A DNA stretch of 64,000 bases from an uncultured Phascolarctobacterium sp. (GCF_900753045.1 NZ_CAADXO010000073.1:27667-91666), one strand, 5' to 3'; counted from the first letter of the stretch, positions 33,602 through 42,586 are shown. Notes: a model not told the origin generated them from the sequence alone. Numbers and translations: made by a program.

Positions 33602-34123
33602 ATGAAAGTTGCAATTATCATGGGTAGTAATTCTGACTGGCCTGTACTTGAGGCTGCAGAAAAAACTCTGAAGGAGTTTGGCGTTGAAACTGAAGTAGTA
33701 GTTGCTTCCGCTCACCGTACTCCGGACGTAGTACAAAACTTTGCTAAGGGTGCCCGTGACCGTGGCGTAGAGGTAATTATTGCCGCAGCCGGCGCAGCTG
33801 CTCATCTGGGTGGTTTCATCGCTGCCTTTACTACCGTTCCTGTTATCGGTATTCCTATTAACGCAACACCGTTGGCCGGTATGGATGCACTGCTGAGCTT
33901 TGTACAGATGCCTTCCGGTGTACCTGTTGCAACGATGGCTATCAATGGTGCCAAGAATGCTGCATTGTTCGCAATTCAGATTCTTTCCGTAAAATATCCG
34001 GAGCTGGTAGAAAAGCTGGCAGAGCATCGTGCAACAATGCGTGAAGAAGTAAGAGCTAAGGGTGAAAAGCTGGCTTCCATGCGTGGCGTTCCTGCGCAGG
34101 AGTTTAAAGATTTACACCTGTAA
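33602..34123 (+). CDS. purE: N5-carboxyaminoimidazole ribonucleotide mutase PurE
   Basis: A 173-residue class I PurE that interconverts N5-CAIR and CAIR. The family start VAIIMGSNSDWPVLEAA, the catalytic-region SAHRTPD and the AGAAAHLGG loop (substrate-binding His) are intact. It is the first gene of the purine operon with GGGAGG seven to eight bases upstream. No purK is seen in the window; class I PurE normally needs PurK, so purK should lie elsewhere in the genome. It is followed by a 97-bp gap with an imperfect inverted repeat before purF. Confidence 0.95.
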   Translation: MKVAIIMGSNSDWPVLEAAEKTLKEFGVETEVVVASAHRTPDVVQNFAKGARDRGVEVIIAAAGAAAHLGGFIAAFTTVPVIGIPINATPLAGMDALLSFVQMPSGVPVATMAINGAKNAALFAIQILSVKYPELVEKLAEHRATMREEVRAKGEKLASMRGVPAQEFKDLHL

Positions 34124-34195
34124 TAGTGAATAGTGGATAGTGAATAGATACTGACCACTAGTCACTAATCACTGATAACTAATAACTGATAACAA
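34124..34195. repeat. Low-complexity inverted repeat between purE and purF
   Basis: TAGTGAATAGTGGATAGTGA (34124) is nearly the reverse complement of CCACTAGTCACTAATCACTG (34155), followed by ACTGATAACTAATAACTGATAAC. It could fold as a stem of about 20 pairs with four mismatches. Related TAGTGAATAGTGG-type sequence appears again at about 30036. Confidence 0.6.
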
Positions 34196-34220
34196 AAAAC
34201 TAAAATTAAGGAGAAAAATT

Positions 34221-35666
34221 GTGGAGCAGATTTTCGAGGAGCAAAATTTTAGCGAGGACAAGCTGCATGAGGAGTGCGGCGTCTTTGGTATCTTCAGCCA
34301 TAATGAGGATGTAGCACTCAACACCTATTGGGGACTGTATGCGCTGCAGCATCGTGGCCAGGAAAGTACCGGTATTGTTGTTACTGACGGCGAGCGTATG
34401 AAAATTAAAAAGGGCATGGGCCTGGTTGCCGATGTTTTCAAGGACGGCGTTGCTGATTTGCAGGGCTATGCCGCTATCGGCCACGTACGTTATTCCACCA
34501 CCGGTGCCAGCATGCCGTATAACATTCAGCCGCTGAAGGTTTATTTTGACGGCGGTAACCTGGCGCTGAGCCATAACGGTAACCTGACTAATGCCGGTCA
34601 GCTGCGTGCTAACCTGGCTAAGGAAGGCGCAGTATTTAATACTACTGTTGACAGTGAGGTTGTATTGACCTTGATTGCCTACAGTGCACGTCCGACTATT
34701 GAAGAGCGTGTAGCAGAGGCTGTTAACCAGATTAAGGGCGCTTTTGCTATTCTGCTGTTGACTGATAATAAAATCATCGCTGTACGCGATCCTTACGGCT
34801 TCCGTCCGCTGGTACTCGGTAAGATGGAAAACGGCTGGTGCGTTGCTTCCGAATCCTGTGCTTTTGACTTGGTTGGTGCAGAGCTGGTACGCGATGTTAA
34901 GCCCGGCGAAATGATTATTATCGACAGCGATAACTCCGAACCGCGCAGCATGATGTGGGCTGAAAACAAACCGGCAAAGCCTGCGCACTGTATTTTTGAA
35001 TATGTTTACTTTGCACGTAATGACAGTATTATCGACAACCAGTCTGTATATGATGCACGTATTCAGATGGGCCGCGAGCTGGCTAAGGAAACCCCTGATA
35101 TTCATCCGGACATCGTTATTTCCGTTCCTGACAGTGGCACTCCGGCAGCAATCGGCTATGCTATGGAGGCCGGTGTTCCCTTCCTGGAAGGTCTTACCAA
35201 AAACCGTTATGTAGGCCGTACCTTTATCCAGCCTACACAAAAGCAACGTGCTAATGCAGTACGTCTGAAGCTGAATCCGGTACGCAGCGTTGTAGAAGGC
35301 AAATCTGTTGTTATGGTCGATGACTCCATTGTTCGCGGTACTACCAGCGGCAAAATCGTTAAGCTGCTGAAGGAAGCAGGCGCACGAGAGGTGCATGTAT
35401 GCATTTCTTCTCCCCCGGTAACCGACAGCTGCTACTACGGTATTGATACCTCCGAGCGCAAGGAGCTGATTGCGGCACGCTGCACGGAAAATGAAATCTG
35501 CCGTTATATTGGGGCAGACAGCCTGCATTATATTTCTCTGGATGGCATGAAACGTGCTATTGATAAAATTGACCCCGAAGGTTTGTGCTGTGCTTGCTTC
35601 AGCGCTAAATACCCCGATAACGCAGATAGCGTAATCAAAGCAGAACCTGAAAGCATTATTGAATAA
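34221..35666 (+). CDS. purF: Amidophosphoribosyltransferase PurF
   Basis: A 481-residue enzyme making phosphoribosylamine from PRPP and glutamine, the first committed step of purine synthesis. A propeptide of about 18 residues ends before the catalytic Cys in HEECGVFGIF, so processing is expected. The PRPP loop is VVMVDDSIVRGTTSGK. Cys at CIFEYVYFARNDS, PPVTDSCYYGIDTS and GLCCACFSAKYP match the [4Fe-4S] ligands of Bacillus PurF, so this is the oxygen-sensitive Fe-S type. The start is GTG with AAGGAG upstream. Operon order purE-F-M-N-H-D. Confidence 0.96.
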   Translation: MEQIFEEQNFSEDKLHEECGVFGIFSHNEDVALNTYWGLYALQHRGQESTGIVVTDGERMKIKKGMGLVADVFKDGVADLQGYAAIGHVRYSTTGASMPYNIQPLKVYFDGGNLALSHNGNLTNAGQLRANLAKEGAVFNTTVDSEVVLTLIAYSARPTIEERVAEAVNQIKGAFAILLLTDNKIIAVRDPYGFRPLVLGKMENGWCVASESCAFDLVGAELVRDVKPGEMIIIDSDNSEPRSMMWAENKPAKPAHCIFEYVYFARNDSIIDNQSVYDARIQMGRELAKETPDIHPDIVISVPDSGTPAAIGYAMEAGVPFLEGLTKNRYVGRTFIQPTQKQRANAVRLKLNPVRSVVEGKSVVMVDDSIVRGTTSGKIVKLLKEAGAREVHVCISSPPVTDSCYYGIDTSERKELIAARCTENEICRYIGADSLHYISLDGMKRAIDKIDPEGLCCACFSAKYPDNADSVIKAEPESIIE

Positions 35667-35680
35667 CAGGAGGAAGGCTC

Positions 35681-36742
35681 ATGAGCGAGGAAAAGAAACA
35701 ACTTACTTATGCTGATGCCGGTGTAGATATTGATGCTGGTAATAAAGCAGTAGAATTAATGAAGGACAGCGTACGTGCTACCTACAGACCTGAGGTTATC
35801 GGTGATCTGGGCGGTTTCGGCGGCCTGTTTGCTTTAAACAGCGGCAAATACAAGGAGCCTGTGCTCGTCAGCGGTACTGACGGCGTAGGCACTAAGCTGA
35901 AGCTGGCTTTCATGGCTGATAAGCATGATACTATCGGTCAGGATGCTGTAGCAATGTGCGTTAACGATATTCTGGTACAAGGCGCAGAGCCCTTGTTCTT
36001 CCTGGATTACATTGCAGTAGATAAGGTTGATTCCCAAAAGGTTGCCAACATCGTTAAGGGTGTTGCCAATGCCTGCAAGGAAAGCGGCTGTGCTCTTATC
36101 GGCGGCGAAACTGCCGAAATGGCCGGCTTCTACTCCAAAGGCGAATACGATATCGCAGGCTTCTGCGTTGGCGTAGTTGAAAAGAGCAAGATGATTACCG
36201 GTGACAAGGTTAAAGCCGGCGACGTACTTTTGGGCCTGCCCTCCAGCGGTGTACACTCCAACGGCTTCTCCCTCGTGCGCAAAATCTGCTTTGAGGCTAT
36301 GGGTTACACCATGGACACCGAAGTACCGGAATTTGGTTGCACCTTGGGCGAAAAGCTGCTGACTCCGACTCGTCTGTATCCGAAAACCTGCCTGCCGCTG
36401 ATTGAAAACTTCGACCTGCACGGTATGGTACACATCACCGGCGGCGGCTTCTATGATAATATCCCCCGTATTCTTCCCGAAGACTGCGATGCTGAGGTAA
36501 ATGCCGAAGCATGGGAAGTTCCTGTTGTCTTCAAAAAGCTGCAGGAATGGGGCAATGTGCCTTGGGCTGAAATGTACCGCACCTTCAACATGGGCGTAGG
36601 CATGGTACTGGTTGTTGACCCGTCTGAGGCTGACGCTGTACGTGCTCACCTGAAGGCTGAGGGCGAAACCTTCTATGAGCTGGGCAAGGTTGTTCCCGGC
36701 CACAAAGAAACGATTATGAAAGGCGGCGTTTTCGGTGCATAA
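35681..36742 (+). CDS. purM: Phosphoribosylformylglycinamidine cyclo-ligase PurM
   Basis: A 353-residue AIR synthetase, using ATP to close the imidazole ring. It starts with LTYADAGVDIDAGNKAVEL and contains SGTDGVGTKLKLAF, AMCVNDILVQGAEPLFFLDY, GGETAEMAGFY and HITGGGFYDNIPRILP, the conserved segments of the PurM fold. The length is normal. It starts 14 bp after purF and overlaps purN by eight bases at its end. Confidence 0.97.
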   Translation: MSEEKKQLTYADAGVDIDAGNKAVELMKDSVRATYRPEVIGDLGGFGGLFALNSGKYKEPVLVSGTDGVGTKLKLAFMADKHDTIGQDAVAMCVNDILVQGAEPLFFLDYIAVDKVDSQKVANIVKGVANACKESGCALIGGETAEMAGFYSKGEYDIAGFCVGVVEKSKMITGDKVKAGDVLLGLPSSGVHSNGFSLVRKICFEAMGYTMDTEVPEFGCTLGEKLLTPTRLYPKTCLPLIENFDLHGMVHITGGGFYDNIPRILPEDCDAEVNAEAWEVPVVFKKLQEWGNVPWAEMYRTFNMGVGMVLVVDPSEADAVRAHLKAEGETFYELGKVVPGHKETIMKGGVFGA

Positions 36743-37340
36743 AATCGGCGTACTTGTAAGCGGTCGCGGCAGCAATCTGCAGGCAATTATGGATCGTATC
36801 GCTGATGGCTATCTGCCGTTGGAAATTGCGGTTGTAATCAGCGACAAGCCTGATGCTTTTGCTTTGGAGCGTGCGCAAAAGGCCGATATCAAAACCGTTG
36901 CCGTAGAGCGTAAGGCTTGCGCTTCTAAAGAAGAATTTGAAGCAAAAATCAACGCTGCTCTGGAGGCAGAGGGCTGCGAGCTGGTAGTTCTCGCAGGCTT
37001 CATGCGTATTCTGAGCGCTGATTTCGTAAATAAATGGCAGCATAAGATTATCAACATCCATCCGGCGCTGCTCCCGAGCTTCCCCGGTCTGCACGGCCAG
37101 AAGCAGGCTGTGGATTACGGTGTAAAATTCAGCGGCTGCACTGTTCATTTTGTAGATGCAGGCACTGACAGCGGCCCGATTATCCTGCAGAAGGTTGTTC
37201 CTGTTATGGATGACGACACCGAGGATACTCTGGCTGACCGCATTCTGGTGCAGGAGCATATCGCAATGCCGGAGGCTTTAAAGCTTTGGGCAGAAGGAAA
37301 GCTGACAATCGAAGGCAGAAAGGTAAAGGTTAAAGCATGA
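36735..37340 (+). CDS. purN: Phosphoribosylglycinamide formyltransferase PurN
   Basis: A 201-residue folate-dependent GAR transformylase. It shows KIGVLVSGRGSNLQAIMD at the N-terminus, the catalytic NIHPALLPSFPG (Asn-His pair) and VHFVDAGTDSGPII (catalytic Asp). The GTG start at 36735 lies inside the end of purM, giving an 8-bp overlap and coupling. 10-formyl-THF for this step links to the folate enzymes glyA and metF of the window. Confidence 0.95.
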   Translation: MHKIGVLVSGRGSNLQAIMDRIADGYLPLEIAVVISDKPDAFALERAQKADIKTVAVERKACASKEEFEAKINAALEAEGCELVVLAGFMRILSADFVNKWQHKIINIHPALLPSFPGLHGQKQAVDYGVKFSGCTVHFVDAGTDSGPIILQKVVPVMDDDTEDTLADRILVQEHIAMPEALKLWAEGKLTIEGRKVKVKA

Positions 37341-37930
37341 AAATTAAAAGAGCATTATTAAGCGTTAGTGATAAAACCGGCATTGTAGAGCTGGCAAAAT
37401 TCCTGAGTGATAACGGTGTAGAAATTATTTCTACCGGCGGCACCATGAAGGCTATTAAGGAAGCAGGCATTCCTGTAACCTATGTAAGTGATGTAACCGG
37501 CTTCCCCGAAATCATGGACGGCCGTGTAAAAACTCTGAATCCGAAAATTCATGGCGCAATCCTGGCTGTACGCAGCAATCCGGAGCATATGAAGGCTTTG
37601 GCTGAGCATGACATCACCCCGATTGACCTGGTTGTTGTTAACCTTTATCCCTTCCGTGAAACTGTTGCCAAACCCGGCGTAACCGAGGCTGAGGCTATTG
37701 AAAATATTGATATCGGCGGCCCGGCAATGGTACGTGCCAGCGCTAAAAACTTCAAGGATGTTGTTATCGTAACCTATCCCAGCCGTTACAAAGGCTTAAT
37801 GGAAATGCTCGCTAAAGAAGGCGACGTTGATGCACGCACCCGCAAGGAGCTGGCATTGGAAGCCTTCACTCATACTGCTGAATACGATGCAATGATCAGC
37901 GAATATCTGAAGAAGCAACTGGAGAAATAA
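37337..37930 (+). CDS. purH: IMP cyclohydrolase only (PurH N-terminal half)
   Basis: A 197-residue protein covering just the MGS-like IMP cyclohydrolase domain of PurH: RALLSVSDKTGIVELAKFL, IISTGGTMKAI, GFPEIMDGRVKTLNPKIHG and NIDIGGPAMVRASAKN. A usual PurH is about 510-520 residues, with an AICAR transformylase domain from about residue 200; here the gene ends cleanly at KKQLEK with a stop, and purD starts two bases later. No frameshifted remainder is visible. AICAR formylation must come from a separate gene elsewhere, as occurs in some anaerobic Firmicutes. The ATG overlaps the purN stop (ATGA). Confidence 0.9.
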   Translation: MKIKRALLSVSDKTGIVELAKFLSDNGVEIISTGGTMKAIKEAGIPVTYVSDVTGFPEIMDGRVKTLNPKIHGAILAVRSNPEHMKALAEHDITPIDLVVVNLYPFRETVAKPGVTEAEAIENIDIGGPAMVRASAKNFKDVVIVTYPSRYKGLMEMLAKEGDVDARTRKELALEAFTHTAEYDAMISEYLKKQLEK

Positions 37931-37932
37931 CC

Positions 37933-39210
37933 ATGAATATTTTATTAATCGGTGGCGGCGGCCGCGAACACGCTTTAGCGTGGAAGCTGGCGCAAAGCCC
38001 TAAGGTTGAAAAAATTTATGCTGCTCCCGGCAATCCGGGCATGGCACTGCTGCCTAAATGCGAATGCATTGCTCTGGATGTTGAAAATCTGGAGGGCGTA
38101 GCAGATTACGCTGAGGAAAAGAGCATTGACTTGACCGTTGTAGGTCCGGAAGCACCGCTTGTTGCAGGTCTTGCGGACGTTTGCAAACGCCGCGGTCTGC
38201 CGGTATTCGGTCCTTCTAAGGCTGCAGCGCAGCTGGAAGGCTCCAAGGCATTTTCCAAAGAGCTGATGGCAAAATACAATATTCCTACTGCTTTCTTCAA
38301 AATTTGCGAGGATATTGAAACTGCTAAGGCTTATGTTGAAGAAAAAGGTGCTCCTATCGTAGTTAAGGCCGATGGTCTTGCAGCTGGCAAGGGCGTTGTC
38401 GTTGCTATGACCAAACAGGAAGCACTTGACGCTATCGACGAAATGATGGCTGACCATAAATTCGGCAATGCAGGCGCACGCCTTGTTCTTGAAGAATACA
38501 TGGAAGGCGAAGAAGCTTCTCTTCTGGCATTTACCGACGGCAAAACCATTGTGCCGATGATTGCTTCTCAGGACCACAAGCGCGTATTTGACGGCGATGA
38601 AGGCCCCAACACCGGCGGCATGGGCACCTATGCTCCCGCTCCGGTTATGACCGACGTGTTGCGCTTAAAAGCAACCGAGCTGATTCTGAAGCCCGTTATC
38701 GCTGCCATGGCTGAAGAAGGCATGCCGTATCAGGGCTGCCTCTATGCAGGCCTGATGATCAAGGGCGACAGCGTGAAGGTTGTAGAGTTCAACTGCCGCT
38801 TCGGTGACCCCGAAACTCAGGTCGTACTGCCGCTGCTTGACGGTGACCTGGCTGAAATTATGTTGGCTTGCGCTACCGGTACTCTTGACCAGGTAGACTT
38901 CGGCTGGTATGACAAGGCTGCTGTATGCGTAGTAATGGCTTCCGGCGGTTATCCCGAAAGCTATGCCAAGGGTATGGAAATTACCGGTCTGGCTGACGCT
39001 GCTGCAGATAAAGACGTTGTTGTTTTCCACGCAGGTACCAAAGCTGAGGGCGCTAAGGTTCTTACCAACGGCGGACGTGTGCTTGGTGTAACTGCCGTAG
39101 ACGCAAATATCAAGGCTGCACGTGACCGTGCATATACTGCTGTAGAAAAAATTAATTTTAATGGCGCTTTTTGCAGAAAAGATATTGCATGGAGAGCCTT
39201 AAAGAGGTAA
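37933..39210 (+). CDS. purD: Phosphoribosylamine-glycine ligase PurD
   Basis: A 425-residue ATP-grasp enzyme forming GAR. It begins MNILLIGGGGREHALAWKL, then has GPEAPLVAGLAD, the ATP-grasp segment VKADGLAAGKGVVVAM, DHKRVFDGDEGPNTGGMG and FNCRFGDPETQVVLP. Full length for the family. It starts two bases after the purH stop and closes the purine operon. Confidence 0.97.
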   Translation: MNILLIGGGGREHALAWKLAQSPKVEKIYAAPGNPGMALLPKCECIALDVENLEGVADYAEEKSIDLTVVGPEAPLVAGLADVCKRRGLPVFGPSKAAAQLEGSKAFSKELMAKYNIPTAFFKICEDIETAKAYVEEKGAPIVVKADGLAAGKGVVVAMTKQEALDAIDEMMADHKFGNAGARLVLEEYMEGEEASLLAFTDGKTIVPMIASQDHKRVFDGDEGPNTGGMGTYAPAPVMTDVLRLKATELILKPVIAAMAEEGMPYQGCLYAGLMIKGDSVKVVEFNCRFGDPETQVVLPLLDGDLAEIMLACATGTLDQVDFGWYDKAAVCVVMASGGYPESYAKGMEITGLADAAADKDVVVFHAGTKAEGAKVLTNGGRVLGVTAVDANIKAARDRAYTAVEKINFNGAFCRKDIAWRALKR

Positions 39211-39331
39211 AATAGATAAAATACCTACTCGGACCGCAGAAAGGCAATTTTTTCAAGTAATTATGTTACATGATTAACAATTGCTTTGGCTGTGGTAAAC
39301 AAAAAATTATTAAGAAAAGGATGATGAAAGA

Positions 39332-40843
39332 ATGGCTTTTTATTATGATGAACCTGCTCACACATTTAGTGAGTACCTGTTAGTTCCCGGTTATTCCTCT
39401 GAAAAATGTATCCCCGCCAATGTAGACCTGCGTACGCCGCTGGTTAAATACAAAAAAGGTGAAGAGCCGGCAATTACTATGAACATCCCGATGGTTTCTG
39501 CTATCATGCAGGCTGTTTCCGGCGAAAAGCTGGCTGTAGCTCTTTCCAAAGAGGGCGGCGTTTCTTTCATCTATGGTTCTCAATCCGTAGAGGACGAAGC
39601 TGCTATGGTTGCTCGTGTTAAAGGCTATCGCGCAGGCTTTGTAAGCAGCGACTCCAATATCCGTCCGGACAGCACTCTGGCTGACATCCTGGCACTGAAG
39701 GAACGCACTGGTCACTCCACTGTTGCTGTTACCAGCGATGGTACCGCTAACGGCAAGCTGGAAGGCATTGTTACCAGCCGTGACTATCGTCCGAGCCGTA
39801 TGTCTATGGATGCTAAGGTTCGTGACTTCATGACTCCGATTGACAAAATGGTTTATGCTCCGAAAGATACCACCCTGCAACAGGCTAACGATATCATCTG
39901 GGAGAAAAAACTCAACACTCTGCCTATCGTTGATGACGACGGCCGTATGCTGTACATGGTATTCCGTAAAGACTATGCAACTCATAAGGAATATCCGTTG
40001 GAGCTGCTGGACAGCAAAAAACGTCACATCGTTGGCGCAGGTATCAACACCCGCGACTATGCTGAGCGTGTTCCCGCATTGATTGATGCAGGCGTAGACG
40101 TACTCTGCATTGACTCCTCCGAAGGCTACAGCGCATGGCAGAAAATCACCCTGGACTGGATCCGTGAGCACTACGGTGACAGCGTTAAGGTTGGCGCAGG
40201 CAACGTAGTAGACGCTGAAGGCTTCCGCTTCCTGGCTGAGGCTGGCGCTGACTTCATTAAAGTTGGTATCGGCGGCGGTTCTATCTGCATTACCCGTGAA
40301 CAAAAAGGTATCGGCCGTGGCCAGGCAACTGCTTTGATTGATGTTTGCAAGGCTCGTGACGAATACTTCGAAGAAACCGGCGTATACATTCCTGTATGCT
40401 CCGACGGTGGTATCGTTTATGACTACCACATGACTCTGGCTCTGGCTATGGGCGCTGACTTCATGATGCTGGGCCGTTATTTCGCTCGTTTCGACGAAAG
40501 CCCGACCAACAAGGTTAACATTAACGGCACCTACATGAAGGAATACTGGGGCGAAGGTTCCAGCCGTGCACGTAACTGGCAACGTTATGACATGGGCGGC
40601 GCAGCTAAGCTGTCCTTTGAAGAAGGCGTTGATTCCTACGTTCCGTACGCAGGCAGCCTGAAGGATAACGTAAACCTGACCTTGGCTAAGGTTCGTTCCA
40701 CCATGTGCAACTGCGGTGCTCTGAACATCCGCGAGCTGCAGGAGAAGGCTAAGCTGACTCTGGTTTCCGCAACCAGCTTGGTTGAAGGCGGCGCACATGA
40801 CGTTATGCTGAAAGAAAACTCCAACAGCAACTATCCTAAATAA
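39332..40843 (+). CDS. guaB: Inosine-5'-monophosphate dehydrogenase
   Basis: A 503-residue enzyme oxidising IMP to XMP, the branch to GMP. A TIM barrel is interrupted by two CBS domains (about residues 100-225: VTSRDYRPSRMSMDAKVRDF and NTLPIVDDDGRMLYMV). The catalytic Cys is in GIGGGSICITREQKGIGRGQ; the active-site flap has MKEYWGEGSSRARNW. It is somewhat diverged from the common bacterial GuaB, closer in feel to the type with an extended N-terminus, but the catalytic motifs are complete. A 121-bp gap separates it from purD; no clear promoter is visible there. Strong terminator after it. Confidence 0.92.
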   Translation: MAFYYDEPAHTFSEYLLVPGYSSEKCIPANVDLRTPLVKYKKGEEPAITMNIPMVSAIMQAVSGEKLAVALSKEGGVSFIYGSQSVEDEAAMVARVKGYRAGFVSSDSNIRPDSTLADILALKERTGHSTVAVTSDGTANGKLEGIVTSRDYRPSRMSMDAKVRDFMTPIDKMVYAPKDTTLQQANDIIWEKKLNTLPIVDDDGRMLYMVFRKDYATHKEYPLELLDSKKRHIVGAGINTRDYAERVPALIDAGVDVLCIDSSEGYSAWQKITLDWIREHYGDSVKVGAGNVVDAEGFRFLAEAGADFIKVGIGGGSICITREQKGIGRGQATALIDVCKARDEYFEETGVYIPVCSDGGIVYDYHMTLALAMGADFMMLGRYFARFDESPTNKVNINGTYMKEYWGEGSSRARNWQRYDMGGAAKLSFEEGVDSYVPYAGSLKDNVNLTLAKVRSTMCNCGALNIRELQEKAKLTLVSATSLVEGGAHDVMLKENSNSNYPK

Positions 40844-40853
40844 TGTAATCTAG

Positions 40854-40877
40854 ACTTACCGAGAGCTGTCGCTTACG
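40854..40877 (+). repeat. Left 24-nt direct repeat of the AT-rich island
   Basis: ACTTACCGAGA, five variable bases, CGCTTACG. The right copy at 43234-43257 matches 21 of 24 positions with identical spacing. The left copy is part of the guaB terminator. Confidence 0.6.
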
Positions 40878-40893
40878 CGACAGCTCTTTTTAG
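40862..40893 (+). terminator. Intrinsic terminator after guaB
   Basis: AGAGCTGTCGC and GCGACAGCTCT form an 11-bp stem around TTAC, followed by TTTTTA. Confidence 0.9.
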
Positions 40894-41454
40894 GTGGCTT
40901 TAGCACTTGACGTACAACTGTGTGAAAGTTGTTGATTGTTATATCAAATCTTTCATTCAGATATACAATGGCAAGTGTTCAAGTCACCATTGTAAAGAAA
41001 TGATAGATACATTAATAGCAAGTCTTTCATTGACTGTTGTTCTGTAGCGGTTGTATAATAATTTAAATAATGCAGTTGTTAGAAGAAGTTAAAGAGAAGA
41101 AAAATTAGTAGATGGAAGATTTTAATGAAATGTTTTTGATTGTATTTATACACAGATTAGGTTTAACATTACATTAGAACCAGGTGTGAGCAAGGTAATA
41201 AAAGTAAGTGAAGAACCAGTTGTTGGAAAGAGCAAAATCTGTTGGATAAAGCGCTTTGATGGCTAATTAGGATTAAGCTAGATAATATGAACCTATTGTT
41301 GAACCAATAATTATTATGAATAAACGGTGTACAGATATGCTTTTTATATAATATAGAATGTTTTAGTAAAATCAAGTAGTTTGAAGGTAATTATATATTG
41401 TATATTGGCTTTTTGAAATGTAGAATAAATCTAATAGTAAATGGAGAGATTATT
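40894..41454. other. AT-rich non-coding stretch at the island's left side
   Basis: No convincing gene. It holds ACAACT/AGTTGT at about 40913-40934 and TACAATGG/CCATTGTA at about 40964-40994. AATCTTTCATT/AGTCTTTCATT occurs as a direct repeat (about 40945 and 41021). A strong promoter lies at 41030-41059. The stretch 41129-41266 reads as an open frame without a start codon (ending in GKSKICWIKRFDG then TAA), possibly a gene remnant. A minus-strand frame at 41169-41375 looks like chance. Confidence 0.5.
41030..41059 (+). promoter_or_regulatory. SigA-type promoter inside the island
   Basis: TTGACT and TATAAT with an 18-bp spacer. The first convincing start codon downstream is about 390 bp away, so the product is unclear. 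Confidence 0.55.
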
Positions 41455-41961
41455 ATGTATTGCTTATATTGTGGAAATCTATTGCCATCTGATGCTCGCT
41501 TTTGTTCTAAATGTGGTAAAAGTTTAATACAAACTAATACGCATGCGCAAAATCTCGCAGTTGGAGTAGTATGTCCAGAGTGCGGTTCGCCTTTAAGAAT
41601 AGTCGGACAAGGTTTTGTATGTGTTTCTAATATATGCAACTACAGATATAATGTTTATCCCGTAACAGCCAAAATAACTTCGAGTAGAACTACAAATAGT
41701 GTAAATACTGTTCGGCCAATCAATTATGCAGGGAAATATGGCGCGTCAATTGTCAAATTTAAGACTATAACAATAACAGACGAGGGCGTTAATCTTAATG
41801 GGACGTTTATACCAGTAAATGAAATTACAGGATTTCAATTCAAAGCTAGGAAAAATAGAATGACATTTTATTACGGACATTTACCATGGCAGGCACCGAG
41901 GATACAGCATATAATAAATTGTTTTCTATTCCTATGGGAAATACGTACGAAGGTAGTGTAA
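41455..41961 (+). pseudogene. Double zinc-ribbon protein, 5' part of a likely frameshifted gene
   Basis: The frame encodes 168 residues. It begins with a zinc ribbon (CLYC, then CSKC 14 residues on), a second CPEC motif partnered by Cys in CVSNIC, then a beta-rich PH-like segment (KYGASIVKFKTITITDEGVN, IPVNEITGFQFKARKN). Around 41880 the reading becomes unlike protein (CFLFLWEIRTKVV) and stops, while a sensible reading continues one frame over in the next entry, overlapping by 76 bp. ATG 41455 has GGAGAG nine bases upstream; codon use is AT-rich, unlike the core genes. A one-base change between 41859 and 41961 would explain it. No slippery heptamer was found, so programmed shifting is less likely. 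Confidence 0.6.
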
Positions 41962-42410
41962 CTAGAAACGGAAAGTATAATTTTGATAGTAATACTAATG
42001 AGAAAACAAATCTAACTTTTTCGTCTAGTGATTATAGCGGATTTGTAGAAAGTGTATGGAGATTATGCTCACATCGTATTATGAAAAAAATTTTAGAAGA
42101 CCTTGGAAGGGGTTCTGAGGTGAAGATTGGTGAATATTCTTCGTTGTTTGATACAGGTGTTAAAATGATTAAGCCTAGATTTTTTAATAAAAATGAAGAA
42201 TATTTTTATTCTTGGGAAGATGTAAGAAAGCATATGATATTAGGTTACATTGACGGTAAATTCACATTTGAAGTTGATAATGTAGAATATATGGGAGGAC
42301 ATTTATCTGAGCAAATGGGATTTCTATTTCATGATAATGCGAATATTTTAGAAGAATTTTTGATGTATGCTAGTAAACATAGGATATACAGATTAAGTGA
42401 GTTATTATAA
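41886..42410 (+). pseudogene. 3' part of the likely frameshifted zinc-ribbon gene
   Basis: The frame gives up to 174 residues beginning around AGTEDTAYNKLFSIPMG, with FVESVWRLCSHRIMKKILED, FYSWEDVRKHMILG and a C-terminal ILEEFLMYASKHRIYRLSEL. There is no ribosome-binding site before the ATG at 41886, and a stop (41856-41858) limits the frame upstream, which supports it being the tail of the preceding gene rather than an independent one. No family is recognised. If joined, the protein would have about 318 residues. The alternative is two overlapping genes with weak translation of the second. Confidence 0.5.
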
Positions 42411-42526
42411 ACTTACAAAAGTGTATATTTGGAGAGTGTCAGAAATATTTATAATATTAGTATAAAAATCATAGAAGTGTCTATAAAAACAGTTACTTTC
42501 TTATGCTTAGTGTGCTTGAAAATAGG

Positions 42527-42555
42527 TTGAATTTATCCTAGAATTTAGATATAAT
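42527..42555 (+). promoter_or_regulatory. SigA-type promoter for phd-doc
   Basis: TTGAAT and TATAAT with a 17-bp spacer, 31 bp before the antitoxin start. Confidence 0.65.
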
Positions 42556-42586
42556 GTATATGAGGATTGAGATAGGAGGTTTTGAT

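Noticed and set aside
39380..40798. 472-codon open frame antisense to guaB
   Set aside because: Same reason: opposite-strand shadow with no start signal or family.
41169..41375. 68-codon minus-strand frame in the island
   Set aside because: AT-rich chance frame, without ribosome site; the plus-strand reading at 41129-41266 looks more protein-like.
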